Assembly: GCA_964304625.1 (NCBI GenBank)
Contig: OZ199838.1
Span: forward strand, 13,082,001-13,146,000
Direction of reading: 5' to 3'
Length of the DNA: 64,000 nt
From: Kudoa neothunni
Taxonomy: Eukaryota; Cnidaria
Shown: positions 51,351 through 64,000 of the stretch, one piece after another
How the letters are laid out: each line of letters begins with the position of its first letter
Position numbering within the stretch: position 1 is the first letter of the stretch
The notes under the pieces: generated by a model
What the model saw: only the letters and a program-made list of their open reading frames with translations
Told to the model about the DNA's origin: nothing
Databases searched by the model: none
Position numbers and translations under genes: made by a program

Positions 51351-53710
51351 GGCATTAATATTTTCCCGAATATTTTTTGTAGTTACTTCAAAAACAATTA
51401 ATTAAATTAGTTCAGACGTTCGGTGGAATCATTTCGTTATTTTTTGTGTTTGCACAAAAGACTCTATCACCTTCTTCCCATTACTATGGCTATAAGAAAC
51501 ATTTAGTCCTCAAATACTTAAGCTTAAATATCATTTTAAATATGATTTTTAAAATTTTACTTCTCTGATTTTGATAGAATTGAACAAATAAATTTATTTT
51601 GAACTGTAAAAAATGAATAATTAAATAAGTAGACAAAACTTACATAATCGATTGCGAAATTATGATCTAATACAGTGCTTTCTAGCTTAAATCGGGCTCG
51701 TATCCCCTTTTGATAAGAAAATGTAATCCTCACGACTTCTATATACGATAAGACGTAGCTGATTCCAAATTAGTGTTACGTTTAATGTAGAACTAGCTTG
51801 AAAAATTAAGATGAATTCATTTTATCGTTTTGGTCTAATTTTAATATTATTAAATTTGTCGATAAAAAATAGATTTTGATTATTTATTAATTAAAAATTA
51901 ATCTCATTTGTATGTTAATTGAGTAACTCAAAATTTTCAGTCATTAATTTTTTTAAATTTACGCATCTCGTAAAATATTTCGCTTTATATCAAAAGAAAA
52001 AAAATAAAACGACACGGTTATTTGCATGGAGGGGAATATCTCCTAAAATAAATGAGATATTAAAAATTTTATTTCACAAATACAATAGACTATATTTTTC
52101 CTAAAAAATATTATAACATTTTTTTAACAATTTTACATGGAGAATTTTCCTATTAAAAACATTATAATCACCTCTCATGTATCAAAATCATACTTTTCCC
52201 GATTTAATAACAATGCCAAACATAAATTAATGCTGCCCTAGGTCAGTTAATTAAAATTATCCACCAACTCGTACGTTAAAAACTCTAATGAGGTATGCGT
52301 ATCAGCTTATTTTTTACATTTAATTCCAATGGCTCTAAATAGTAGAAAAAACTGAGGTTGCCAAAATACCTCTTATTTTTTTAATGATACTACGATATTC
52401 CCCATGGTTTGTCGTTGTCTTAGCAATTTCCACATTTTATGCTCTTTAGTTTAAAACAATTTTTTCGATTTGTTTAAATACTAATTTTATTAAATTCAGT
52501 GAGCTAAAAATTTTTTGATTCAATAAATCAAAATTCTATTTGAAAAAAAGTTATTTCAGTCCATCGTGATAGTTTTTTTCAGTAGCCAAACAACAGATAC
52601 TCTACTCATCTTCCTCCTCCTTATAATCTTTATTTTGAATAGTTCATCCATAATAATATTAGATGCTTAAAGTGCCAGAAGAGCATAATATTGCTAGAAA
52701 GTTTCGTTATTACTTATAGTACATGACTGTAAATATGTGGTAACTATTATATTTTATCTTTCAATTCTGATGGATTTCAGGAAACAGAAGAACGATATGA
52801 AGAATTTTTGCAGCGCTAAAAATTTTTTAGAAACGCTTTCAAACTTTCATACGTCGATCCCAATCTATCATTTGTGATGTTTTCAAAACAATTTTCAGGA
52901 TAACTTAAGCCAACGATACATTCACTTACGATTAGTTTGTATATTTTATCAAAGTAAATATCGAGGTTGTAAAATTCGTGTCCATATCATTAGGCCTTTA
53001 AAAAATCGAGGGTGTTTATGCGTTGAAGTGAGAATTATCAAGGATTTGGATAGGGATTTCATGGTTCCGACGTTTTATGGTTGTTACTAGTTTTTAAAAA
53101 CATTTTTATAAATAATACATCGCAGTAAATTAATTAGATTAGTTTAAGCTTCTTGAAATATCCAACCACAAAAAAATATTGAAATAGAGTAATATATTTT
53201 TTTCCTGGATTTTCTTTGTTACTTTTAGTGATGTATTAGTTTTTATGGATAAATTTGGGCTTAACTTTTTAAAACCATTTTTTGTAGTTAATGTATAATA
53301 AAAATGAAGTATATTGAAAATAAAAAATAAAAATGTCAAAATGAAATAATTTGAACCATACTATATACTATATGTGGCTTAAAAAATATTGTTGATTAAA
53401 TTTTTAATCCAAACAGATAAATTTGATGTTACGAGCTGAAGAAACATATATTTGATGTATCTAAATGTAAAGTTAAAATCTTACTTTACGAGAAAAAGAC
53501 TAAACGAGAAATTCGTGGAAAATGAGCTCTATGCGAATCCAAATTTTAAGAGAAACTTGAGAATCAAAATATCCCACATTATCACGTAAATTTTAATTAA
53601 GAGGTTTGAAGATTTCTGAGAGTTCATTATCTGTTAGCGCATATAGAGGAAGACCAAGTTTAAATGTTGTAAAATTTGTTAATAATAATTATGTCATCTA
53701 TAATATCATC
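51351..53710. other. Non-coding stretch
   Basis: Very AT-rich. A single hAT-style end (CAGTGCTTTCTAGC at 51673) has no partner that I could find. No gene is supported. Confidence 0.45.
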
Positions 53711-54740
53711 CTATAGAGATCTCCAGAAGGTTACTAATAATCGACCGGATGTGGAGAAAGCTCTCTCACGTTTGGTGGAGGTTGGTGCTATCGCCAGCAG
53801 TGAACAAATCAAACCTTGAATTGACTTGGATTGGATTGTGTACCAATTACCAATTGCAAGGAAATTTTGGAGCTGCACATTTTTGTCTGTTGTTGAGATA
53901 GAGAAATAATCAGTTTCTTTCTCTTTGTCGAATTCATTAGGATCAATGTCTTCAATAAGATTCAAGACATCGGATTGTTCTGGTTGTTTATAAAAAACAT
54001 TTTTACTTTTGTGCACATTGAGAGCCAGATAAAAATCTATATCCGAAAATATAGTTCTTCTTTGTTTGATTCTTTTTGTAATATTATTTTTTAGGTAGTT
54101 GGGGAAGTCATTCTCAAGTTATCCAATTTTAATAATAAGGTTCGACAAAATTAGATAGGCGTCAAATATATTTGGTTTTTTTTGACAACTTCTCCACGGC
54201 TGATTGAATTGGTTCCAATAAATTGACCATTCTCTCTATAACGATTTTGTGGTGGGTGGATATATGAAGAAGTATTTTCATGTCTAGGAATGTTTTTTTG
54301 TTTGAGCCTCTATTTCACAAAATCTTGTATTGCAATCAATAATGGGTTTTAGAGGTTTTTTTAAAACACCCTGACAATATTTTCCTAATATGTCACCCAT
54401 CTGGATAGATTTTTTTAGGTTTTCCATACAGTTCCTCATTGCATCTATTATCTCCTTAATGGTTAGAGAGGGCTCCATATTCACTGTTTCCTCAAATTCG
54501 TATGTTTCACGTTTAGTGTCTTCATCATTCTCTTCATTGGGGTTTCCGTATATCCTCAAATCGGAAACAAGCAAGCTATATCCACAGAAAATTTCAATAA
54601 CGACTAAAATGATTTAATGGTAGTTAATAAAAAATACATTACCCAAATGTAGATGATGGTTGAAACAAAGCTGTATGGGAATTCCACAATCTTTTGACAG
54701 ATGCACCATCCCCAGTTATTGACATCACTTTTGGAAGCTT
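53711..54740 (-). pseudogene. hAT transposase remnant
   Basis: The minus strand carries hAT transposase landmarks: DGASV and LCFNHHLHLG (the catalytic-domain start), then LKPIIDCNTRF, and near the C-terminus the dimerisation block ICSLLAIAPTSTKRERAFST followed by SGRL. The pieces are spread over several frames with stops between them. Ends of the element were not identified. It is too diverged to pair with the 640-base hAT-like repeats, but it shows that hAT elements coding for transposase existed in this genome. Confidence 0.7.
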
Positions 54741-54816
54741 AACTCGAATTTTTCAAATGAATGTTTTATTTTTGAAATTATATTTTTGGGAGTGAGAGAA
54801 CTATTAATTCTTTTGA

Positions 54817-56057
54817 CCCTCGAAGGATCGTGCTCAAAAAAACTTGATGTGTTCCAATGGGGGTCGGTCAGCGACCCCAGTAGTTTTCTACTATAATGAT
54901 TGAGTATGATTCTAACTTAGTAGAAATATTAATCAATCTTTTGATCATTAAAATATATGTTTAAAATAACTAATCGACAAAACAATTTGTTAAAAATGCC
55001 GTAACCATTTCGCGAGACACTACAACTTAAACTTATCCAAACAAAACTTCAAATGGTGGCTGTAATAGATATGTGCTTCGTTTTTAGCTGAATATAACAA
55101 AATTGAAACTTCTACGCCACTTTTAATATCAATATAGGCTGCTCGGTCATGGCACTGACAGGAGGTAACTCCTGTGAAGTTCGGTACTCCAATATTGATT
55201 TACACTAAGCTATGTTTACAACACATCTTGAGAAATAAATAATAATGTTGAGTCTAAATAAGTAAGAATGAATTTATTTGAATTATGAGTGAAAATAGTT
55301 ATAATCAGTATATAGATATGATTCAAAGCTTATTTCTTTCCACTTGGTTTTAATCGTTTCAATAGTTATAAGGAAATGGCCTAACTTAATTTCATTAAAA
55401 ATTAAAAAAATAAAACGATTAACATAAATGATAACTTGTTAGGTTTATAGAATAGGGAATCGTTGAAATTTGGCGATATTATGACACAGAAATAATGTGA
55501 CTATGTTTTAATCTATTAATTATTAAGCTGAACTATTAATTTAGTAAAATATGACCACCTTATATTTACTAACATTTAAATTAATTCATAGAAAAAATAA
55601 ATATTATGAAATATTTTAAAAGCGCATCGGGTAACCTGGTCGGTTTTCAACGCGCAATAACCTGGGCGACAATAATAAAGGGATTAATCTTTTTAATCCT
55701 ATTCCATCTTCGGAATCTTGTAACAGGTAATAAGAATGGTTTCAAATTACAATATTCCTCAGTTTAGTCGTGACAATATATATTGGAATGATCATTTTTT
55801 CTTATTATATAAGTTAAATAAATTTTATACCACGGTTTAAATGGCTTTAAATAACATATATCAGTGCTAAGTAACATTAAACAAAATCGTTGAACCGTAG
55901 AATACTATAATTTATCTGAAATTTTGTACTTCTAAACAATACATGTTAATCTAAGATTACATGAACTCAAAAATTAAAATGACAAGTTTAAGTAGGTAAA
56001 AACAAACATTTACCAAAAATGGGGTAACGAATGACCCGAAGCATGGTCCCGGGAGGG
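54817..56057. mobile_element. Degenerate piggyBac-type element, non-autonomous
   Basis: Left end CCCTCGAAGGATCGTGC, right end GTCCCGGGAGGG. The right end, inverted, matches the right end of the element at 24227-25740 (CCCTCCC, then a GGGTCA-N-TTACCCC palindrome). The left arm has the palindrome GGGGTCGGTCAGCGACCCC. The flanks are TTGA and GTAA, each one change from TTAA, so this copy is older than the others. No coding is seen. Confidence 0.6.
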
Positions 56058-59000
56058 GTAAGACCTAAAAATTTACATTTAATAATGCGTATAATAGATA
56101 CGTAGATTATCTAGACAATAAATTATATCGTCGAAGTGGGCGTTTACTGTTATGCAATATTTTGAACCAATGCCAGTCCATTCCTCGATTGAGACGTTGA
56201 TTTTAGTCCTTTTGGATTCCAATCTTTTTTTATATCATTTTTTAACAATTCTCTGCGAAAATTTTGTTATTTTAACCAAATGAATTGTTTAATTAATGAG
56301 AAATGATCATTGTCAGTTTTAGTTTAATTTAATTGAACGATGAATGATGTGGACAAAGTCCAATTAAAACGTTTCTTATAATAAAATCATTTTAGAATAG
56401 AAATTTCTAGTACATTTGAGATTTTTATAGGATTTAATTATCGTTATTGCGCTGTGAATTTTTATTGTTTACTTTATAATTTTGAGAGTATTATATTCAG
56501 AAAATAACAATATTTCCTATGTATAAGATTAATACAACGATGTTATAGCTTGTTTTCATGTTAAAAATAGCTTACTCAATCTTATATAAATAAAAAATAT
56601 CCTATTTCTACATGAAGGTAGAAACGTCTTTAATTTTGTTCAACAATGAGGTGCATGACTTTCTTTCTTTCTTTCTTTTGAAATTGAAATAATATTAATT
56701 TATCGAAACAATAATTCAAACCCCATTTGTTATGTATTTAACTTCACATAAACTAAATTTTATGTTTAAACGTATTGGTCGGTATTGTTGTGATCAAATA
56801 CATAACCAAATAAATAAGCAATATCATCGAATTTATTCGTTAGGCAGCGATATTTTAAATTAAAAGAAATGTTTTTGTCGATTAAAATATTAACGCAACA
56901 TCATTATGAAAAATCCTTGGTTCAATGATAATCGCTAGATAAATTTGAGAATAAATTAAATCGAAAAAATGTATTGTTTTTGTGATTATACTACTGTTTA
57001 ATACAAGTTGGAACTATAGAATAGTCAAGACTGACAAAAACGCATTTGGATTTGCAATTTATTTTATTTTCGTTGTCGAAACATATATCATATATCAAAA
57101 GTTTCTCCGACTGAATTACAGTATCTGCGTAGGACCTTCGGGCGGCGCTGAGTATACAATCGGAAATAAAGTCGTTTCCTACAATTCATCATGTTAGTTC
57201 ACTTCCTTTTCAAAAAATTTTCCATTTTTGTTCTTGTCACAAAATATAACGTTATTTAATTAAATTTAGATCAAAAAAAGTAACTATAAAATTAAAAGCC
57301 TAGCATACTCGTAGTCACGTGTAATTTTCATTTTATTTAGAAAAAGTTTAAAATTCTTTAATTTGTTTGGTTTTAACAGTTATTAATATAAATTACGCAA
57401 ATAATTTGTTTAAAATGAATAACAGAAACTAATCAGATAGATAACTCATTGGTTGCCGCGTCGTATATATTAGTGCACATTGCAAAACCAAAAAAAATTA
57501 AAGAAAACCTATGTGATATTAATGTTTATTTTCTTTAAACCTACATTCATGTAAATGTACTCTGTAAAACGTAACAATTAGTGGCCAAGAAACCCAAAGT
57601 AGATCATATATCCACATACTATAGTTTGGTATTTCAGTAGATTCTAAAATATGACGTAATATCTCACTTTATATTCCAAAAAATAAGTAATAAATGTTTA
57701 TTTATAGATTTTACACCATTTTTATATTGTTAAGATAAATAATAAAAAAATAATTATTGATTTTTTTTAGTTACTTAATGTATATAAATTAAAAAATAGC
57801 TTACAAAAATAAATTAAAAATATCATGTTTGAATTTTGGAACAAATATTGTTATAAAAGTTTTTTAATCATGAATAAACTACCCGAAAAAATTTATACAC
57901 TAAAAACCAAATTAAGGAATGCCATCGTTAAATTGAAACATCTTCGTTCTAATTTTGAATAAAATAAATCAGAAAGTTCTGTTTTTAAAATACGAAGTCA
58001 AGATTGAACATTTACAAACTTTTACTAACAGATACAAAGAAAAAAATCCAGTGAACAATTAAAGACTTTGAACTTGTTAAAATTATAGAGAAATAATAAT
58101 TTTCTTGATGTATTTATCAACAGCATAGAGATTCCACGTGAATCCAAATGTGCCGACTTGAAATTTATTTCCAGTTTTAGGTTACTTTTTTGAGCTGAAT
58201 TTAATTACATAATGTTATTTTATGTAATAAGGATAAAAATCAAAATACTTTCGAAAAAGAAGTGAATTAACAGGAAAAATTGTCGGAAAGGACTTTATTC
58301 CCGATTTTGTGACAGCGCTCGAAGATTAAGCACGGATACCACAGTACTGTAGATTAGCCGATATTTTAAAATAAATAAAATAATCTATTCCAAAAAATAA
58401 TGCACTGCTGAATTTTAATATGAAAATTTCTCCTAACATTGACTTAATCTCCTCGAAATATAGGATACTCCCTATTCCCTCGATATCAACCCTCAATTTT
58501 TTGAAGGCCTACATATAATTCGTCACATAGGAAATCAAATTGATCTTTACTAATAATATAAACTATTTAATTGGAATTTGTTATACTTAGAATTTTTTCT
58601 CTGAATTTATTCCATACTTTTATTTTTTATCTTCGCGTTGAAATATTTGACAGAGATGAAACCTACATATCAAAGGGGGGCAGATTCAAACGTCATCTTA
58701 AGGCACTTTCTGAGGCATTTGTATTTATCTGTTATTGTTGTTTATATTTTGGTCTTCGGCCAAAGAGCCACATCAACTATTTCATTTAACAACCATTTGA
58801 TCGAATCTTCAGATCCATCATACGATACATGCACTTGTTATGAGTCAAGCTAAACGAATCTTGTGTAGTCGTTATGAAGAAAGATGCGCTAGAAAAAAAT
58901 AAAAACACATCTTGCATATTTTAATTTAGGTAAAACGTGAGTTAAATAGTACAATTTTCAAAAAGGGTATTCGCGGAGATTCGACGTAACCAAATGTTTT

Positions 59001-59960
59001 AGCGTGTAAAGTTATGACGCGAATAATAAAATCTATGATTAATATGATATTATTTAGATCAAATGAGAATTAATGCTTAATGTATGACAATTATTAAAAT
59101 TGTGGGACCATGTGAGACATGCGGCCAGTGGATCGTGTGCGCAACGTCTAACATGACAATAATCAATTTTATTGCACACAATAGAAATTAGCTCACTAAC
59201 ATACGATGTATAAGCATTTAACAATGTTATTACACCATGGAAGTACGGTTTTGACACATGCAAGATGATTAAATTATGGTTTTAATAGACAAATTCTCTA
59301 TTTAAACTTATTTAAAAAATTTATAATATTTGTTAGGAAAAATATAGCTTATTGTATTTGTGAAATTAAATTTTTAGTATCTTACTTATTTTAGGAGATA
59401 TTTCCATCCATGCAAATAGCCAGTCCAGAGAAGGGTTTAAAGGATTTATCCAAATAGCCGTTGCAAAAATAAAAACTAATTCGATTAATAGAACAATAAT
59501 GCATTCATTAAGCTTTTACGATTAGCATATAGAAAAATCGATAATTTACTCAAAAAATTTTCAGAAATTATTTTCAATTGTGATCTAAGCTCGCATCCCC
59601 AGTTGGGAAACGCTTATCTAATGCGTACAAGAACATGCACCAACTAGGAATTATAATTGGTTAAATTCAATAATAAAATCTCAAATATGTTTCAAGGAAT
59701 TTTAATGTCCAAGATTTTCTATGAAATAAACTTTAACTAATTTAGTTATTATTATAATATTTGAGTGGATCGTAACTCAATAATTGGTCCATTAATATAA
59801 AAAATAAATATACAAAAGAACCTACCTAACAAATTATTAAAAATTTTCCTTGGCTAAAATAAAATCTAATGTCAAACGTTTAGCCTTATAACTGTTAATT
59901 TAGAATTTCCCCTGTTTCAGTGTGTCACGTGACTCACGCGATCTGATTAATCAAGTGTTG
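56058..59960. other. Non-coding stretch
   Basis: AT-rich, with a short (CTTT)n run at 56660-56679. Short overlapping ORFs (for example 58571-58853) show no family. A possible 5' exon of the seipin gene may lie just before 59918, because TTTCAG precedes the first coding exon. Confidence 0.45.
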
Positions 59961-61217
59961 ATGACTGAAACAACTAAAAACTATATGATTATTTTGAAAT
60001 CATTAGCAACAATAATTGTTGTCAATGGATCAATATTTGCACTTTTTATGTCAAGCTATTACGTGTATTATAATCCAAATAATGTTCAAGAGTGGAATGT
60101 TTTAATGAGGAACGAGTATTAATTATATTGATATTAAAAGTTCATAATTTTTAAATAACTAAAATAAATTTAAAATACGTAGTATTTTTGTATATTCCTC
60201 AATTCGACTGAACATTTAGACTAGTCAATGGATCAAATTGTGGGTTCGATTTTTATACTGTGACCAGTGTAGCCGACCTAATATTTGATGAAAAGTCTAG
60301 TCAAAATAAGGTTGAATTTTGGAACTTTTTATAAATTAATTTTTTTCTATTTAGGAGCTTATAACTGGTCGTCGTTATGATTTTTGGTTGATGTTTAAAG
60401 TGAGACCGTTTGATACTGCCAAGGTTCTACCAGCCAATACCAATGCAAATATTGCAATATATGATAGTAATCGAACTTTTCTTCATTAAGATCAAGGAAA
60501 AAACGAATTGAATTAATTTTCTATTTACTTTAGGTGTTCTCAACATAGATATCCTACTTATGGACATTGATAGTGAGCCAACCAATACTTACTTCACAAC
60601 TGTAGTTTAGCATCTATACAAATTTATAATTTTCGAATTTTTTAGGTTCTAATTCCTACAAAAAAAGAAATCGGTATCTACTATTATTGGCAATACTTTG
60701 TGAGTTGGTTAAATGTGATTTTGCCATTTTATGTCGATCGCAATTTGATCGACGTGAGGGCTCACATAAAAGCTGAACACGTTGAACGTTATGTAGGTTG
60801 ATTTATTGGTTTTTATGCGATAAAATTCTCTTATAGCGAAACAAAGCAACCAAACGAATCAAACTTTCTTTCTATCATTTTTGCAGCAACACACCTCCAC
60901 AAATAACCAACATAATGTTTATTATACAAGAAAAAATGACTGGAATGAGATATCTTATAAACAGCTATCCAAATATAGGTTATTTGATTTTTTTATTGTC
61001 GGCACTGGGTGCTGTGTCAGTTATAACCACACTGATGGTTGCATTCTATATGAGAACGCTCTACCGAAAAACTTCCACTATACAAAATAGCAACGCCACA
61101 TCTCTCGGTGTCAAAGATGAACCCCACTCATCAGATTCCCTCCCAATAAATAGAGTGAAAGAAGAGCCCGTTCCATATACGGACCTACAGAACGAATTAA
61201 TGAATGAATTACACTAA
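59961..61217 (+). CDS. BSCL2: Seipin (BSCL2-like ER protein)
   Basis: Six exons, the first four 59961-60115, 60220-60310, 60355-60466 and 60534-60601, the fifth from 60646, and a last one to the TAA 61215-61217; phases agree through the fifth. An N-terminal membrane span (ILKSLATIIVVNGSIFALFM) leads to a lumenal domain (NGSNCGFDFYTV; GRRYDFWLMFKVRPF; VLNIDILLMDIDSEPTN; VDRNLIDVRAHIKAEHVERY). The second span follows the seipin-type motif MTGMRYLINSYP. The basic, acidic-patched cytosolic tail ends in LMNELH. Seipin forms rings in the ER that shape lipid droplets. The fifth-to-sixth exon junction is ambiguous: GTAG|GTTGAT to ATACAAG|AA keeps the frame and gives RYVEKMTGMRY. The start could move upstream if a 5' exon exists. 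Confidence 0.85.
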
Positions 61218-64000
61218 GCATGAAATTCTGCGCATATTCTTTGTATTTTCTGTCTTCAGTTTATTAAGGGTTTTGTTTGGTTCAGTTTTTTCTACAAATA
61301 ATGTATCATTTTACTAAAGTATTTCTATTTTCGGTCTTGATTTAATGTTGACCCAAGAATACTATTAGGTCTATTTTCGAAGTTTCAATTTTTTAAGTTT
61401 TCTTTCCGTTTGTAAGCTAAAAGGAAAACTGAAATAGTTATTAAATAATGGAGTTTCAAAATTTGTACGAATTAATCAGTTCTTTATTATTGATTCGAGG
61501 TTACTCATCAAATTATTTGCATCTATTATGGTTAATCATAATTTTTCAAGTCACACGTTTTTTGGCGAATACACACTTCTAATATTTTTAAATCTAACTT
61601 TTTGATTCACACACGAAATCTCTCCTCGTGTTATTCCGAGAAAAATGTATTTCCCAGGATCTTTCGTTTATTATGGTACAAATATGCTAGTGTATCGGTT
61701 ACTCACCATGTTTTTTTCACAAGGTAAAATATCTGGTTTATCCGAACGCCGTAGGCGCTGCAGCGAATAACGTATATCATCTCGTCCTATCTATCTAATG
61801 TAGTTTTGGAATTTTAATCACTAAAAATCCTTAATTGGAATTGGGGACTACTGAATTAAAAACCTTGCTCTTCCAAATGGGTTGGTTATGAGGGACCTCA
61901 AGCAATATTTTCATTCCTTAGTCCAACCCTTTCATTGGTGAAGTTATAACCACAAATGCATCACCCAATAGTGAGCATATATTCTAACCACAACTTTCCT
62001 TAACGAACAGGAACACACATTCACAGCTAAAAACAGCGCCTTACCGGGGCTGGGACTTGAACTCGCAACCTCAGAGTCACAGTCCGGTGTCCAGACCTCT
62101 TGTTATATTTTCATCGTCCGTATATGAGTTTATAATTAAAAAGAACCATCTAAAACAACTAATAATGTTAAGTTTTGACTCATCTCTAAATAGCCAATGA
62201 ACATTTAGATACTTAAGCTCATTGTAGCACTATTCCTTTGTTTGCGTTAAAAAACTGTCAACCCGCTGTTTTAAAAAATTATCTAAATTATAGGTGGTGA
62301 CTTAATAATAAAATTAAATTAAACCATATTAAAAATTTAGAGACTTAAATAAAATTTTTGAACTAAAAAAATAATTTGAGTTAAAAAAGGTTTACCCACA
62401 TATTTAACCGATTTCTTTGTATATTAAGTGTATTAACACAAAGCATCGAATTATTAATTTTGGTTGTCCTTAGCTATCAATCCTAGAAATTTTAATGATT
62501 TTTTCAAATTAATTTACTCATTCTAAATAGACATATAAATAAGTCCGTTATTCGTTTCCATGGTAACATCATTAATGAATAATACAATGTACATAATTGC
62601 TCGAATAAAATTCTGTTATTTATATTGAATTAGACTCAGTTACGAAATAATACAAATAATGACGATGATTAGCTTTCACTACAATCAGAATATTATCCGT
62701 AATAGTGAAAACCTAGAATAATATATTTTTACTCCGGTGTCATGTTGTGAGCTATCATCAACGTGTTTTTTGAATAGCCCATCAACTTGTGTAAAAAATA
62801 ATGTTGGCTCAAAAGTTGAAAACACTGTGTTATGGGATTAATTACTTTATAATTCTTATCGTTGAAACTAATTGTTTTAGCGAATCAAACAATTAATTGT
62901 ATCTAATCAACAAATACAATTAATAATTACTAATCCAATTATATTTCTAAAATAATGAGTAGACCCCAGATTGTTTCGATTGTTCACTATAACAATTGAA
63001 TCTTGGAATATATGTTGTTGAACGATTAAATACAAAGGGAGCAACAATGGCTCAATTAATCCATTCATAATTATTACTGCAAAAAGGACACATCCATAAT
63101 TTACAATATTATATTTTGCACAGTTAAATGGTTGTTTAAAGAGAAATGGCTCGAGTGAAGCAAAGTAATAGAGTAAAAAGAAATTTCTCAAATTACCTAT
63201 AACATATTTTTTTACATTTTAATTAAGTAAGAGAGGAGTTTAATTATAATTTATCTACATTTTATTTAGACAGCATAGCCAGTTTAAAGGAGTGTGTTGA
63301 TTAATTGTTGTGTAATAGTGGGTGTCGATTTGCTCAGAATCGACAATTGAGGATATAATTTAGTCATGAAGATAGAATGGCACTCAACATGCCCTTCATA
63401 AGCGGGAATTAATTGCAATAAAGATTAAAAATATTAAATAAAAGGGGCGAAATGATGCGTGACCAAAATTTAAACTTTTGGGGACACAATAAGATTTACC
63501 CAATAAAGCAATTGAATAGGTATAACGAATTTAGCTTGTTTTCAACCGAAAATGGATAATTTTCACAAATAAATTTTCTCAAACAAATCATTAGTGGATG
63601 ATATATATTTTAGCGGCCAACATTATAAGTAGATTGAAAAATTGGGCCATTAAAAATAATCCACTTTAATCTAATTAAACTTATTAACCAGTAACATTGT
63701 TGTTGGTTGTAGGAAATTGGTATCTCCGAACCATGGATAAAAATTCAACAAATAAACAATTGATTTAATAGAAAAAAAAAGAATATCTAAAAGAATTCGT
63801 TATCACAGCTAGGTTAATTGAATAATCCGAGAGTAACCAATATCTTGTGGATATATTGAAAACAGTTTATTATATTTTCGGCGCACTGTGTATTATTGGG
63901 TAGATCCGATAAAAGTTGTAGTAAATTCACGGCTATGCCAATTAATTTTCAAAAATAAATTTCTTTTGATAGAATAATTAAAATATTATGAGATGGCTGG
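61218..64000. other. Non-coding stretch to the window end
   Basis: AT-rich, with the tRNA-like repeat at 62030-62105 and a small hairpin TGTCGATT-N7-AATCGACA at 63323-63345. ORFs here (for example 62907-63191) show no family. Confidence 0.45.
62030..62105 (-). repeat. tRNA-derived repeat, 5'-truncated SINE candidate
   Basis: The minus strand reads GAGGTCTGGACACC, an anticodon-arm-like CCGGA-CTGTGAC-TCTGA (GTG in anticodon position), then GGTTGCGAGTTCAAGTCCC, a good box B and T-arm. The D-arm and acceptor stem are missing or unpaired, so it is not a working tRNA. Downstream on the minus strand a unique body follows for some 200-300 bases with weak likeness to the 2.2-2.6 kb repeat. Confidence 0.45.

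Noticed and set aside
51673-51700. hAT-style end CAGTGCTTTCTAGC
   Set aside because: No partner end in the right orientation was found, so it may be chance.
60881-61090. 69-codon ORF overlapping the last seipin exon
   Set aside because: It is the same DNA in another frame; the frame with MTGMRYLINSYP fits seipin and this one fits nothing.
62030-62105. A tRNA-His gene (GTG in the anticodon position, minus strand)
   Set aside because: No matching acceptor stem or D-arm; better explained as a SINE head.

Overview
The window looks like nuclear DNA of a small-bodied, fast-evolving animal. It is very AT-rich. Its genes are split by many short GT..AG introns, most of them 40 to 60 bases, yet the gene set is metazoan: a SIPA1-type RapGAP-PDZ protein, MMS22L, seipin, glutaminyl-peptide cyclotransferase, NIF3L1, RPL31 and a nardilysin-type M16 protease. 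The proteins are strongly diverged and DNA transposons are common. A myxozoan (parasitic cnidarian) or a similarly reduced animal would fit; this is inference, because no marker gene settles the species.

Layout. Positions 1-880 hold the 3' end of a PIN-domain nuclease gene. Positions 1.9-7 kb are a transposon nest: a mariner helix-turn-helix relic, a tRNA-like repeat, a hAT end, and a TTAA-flanked piggyBac element (3314-6919) with a Tc1/mariner element (5107-6405) inside it. Positions 7-13.6 kb look empty. A SIPA1-like gene (13.7-17.5 kb, +) is followed by a four-TM gene (-). MMS22L (19.1-30.8 kb, +) has two very large introns. The first holds a hAT-like element split by a piggyBac element; the second holds two small membrane-protein ORFs and another piggyBac-type element. 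RPL31 (+), a badly broken SLC3-like amino-acid-transporter heavy-chain gene (-), the M16 protease (-, 40.1-45.7 kb), NIF3L1 (+) and QPCT (-, convergent with NIF3L1) follow. The 53.7-56.1 kb stretch has a hAT transposase relic and a degenerate piggyBac-type element. Seipin (+) is at 60-61.2 kb.

The genes are ordinary housekeeping and signalling genes and form no obvious pathway. The most informative structures are the nested transposons, where a second uninterrupted copy of the same hAT-like repeat serves as an empty-site control, and a set of piggyBac-type elements sharing GC-rich palindromes inside their ends. Several host genes show one-base frame changes, and SIPA1-like also has two candidate ultra-short introns (13 and 17 bases). 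These are either consensus errors in the assembly or real biology, and cDNA would tell. I found no CRISPR array, no LTR or Polinton-type element, and no complete tRNA or rRNA gene.
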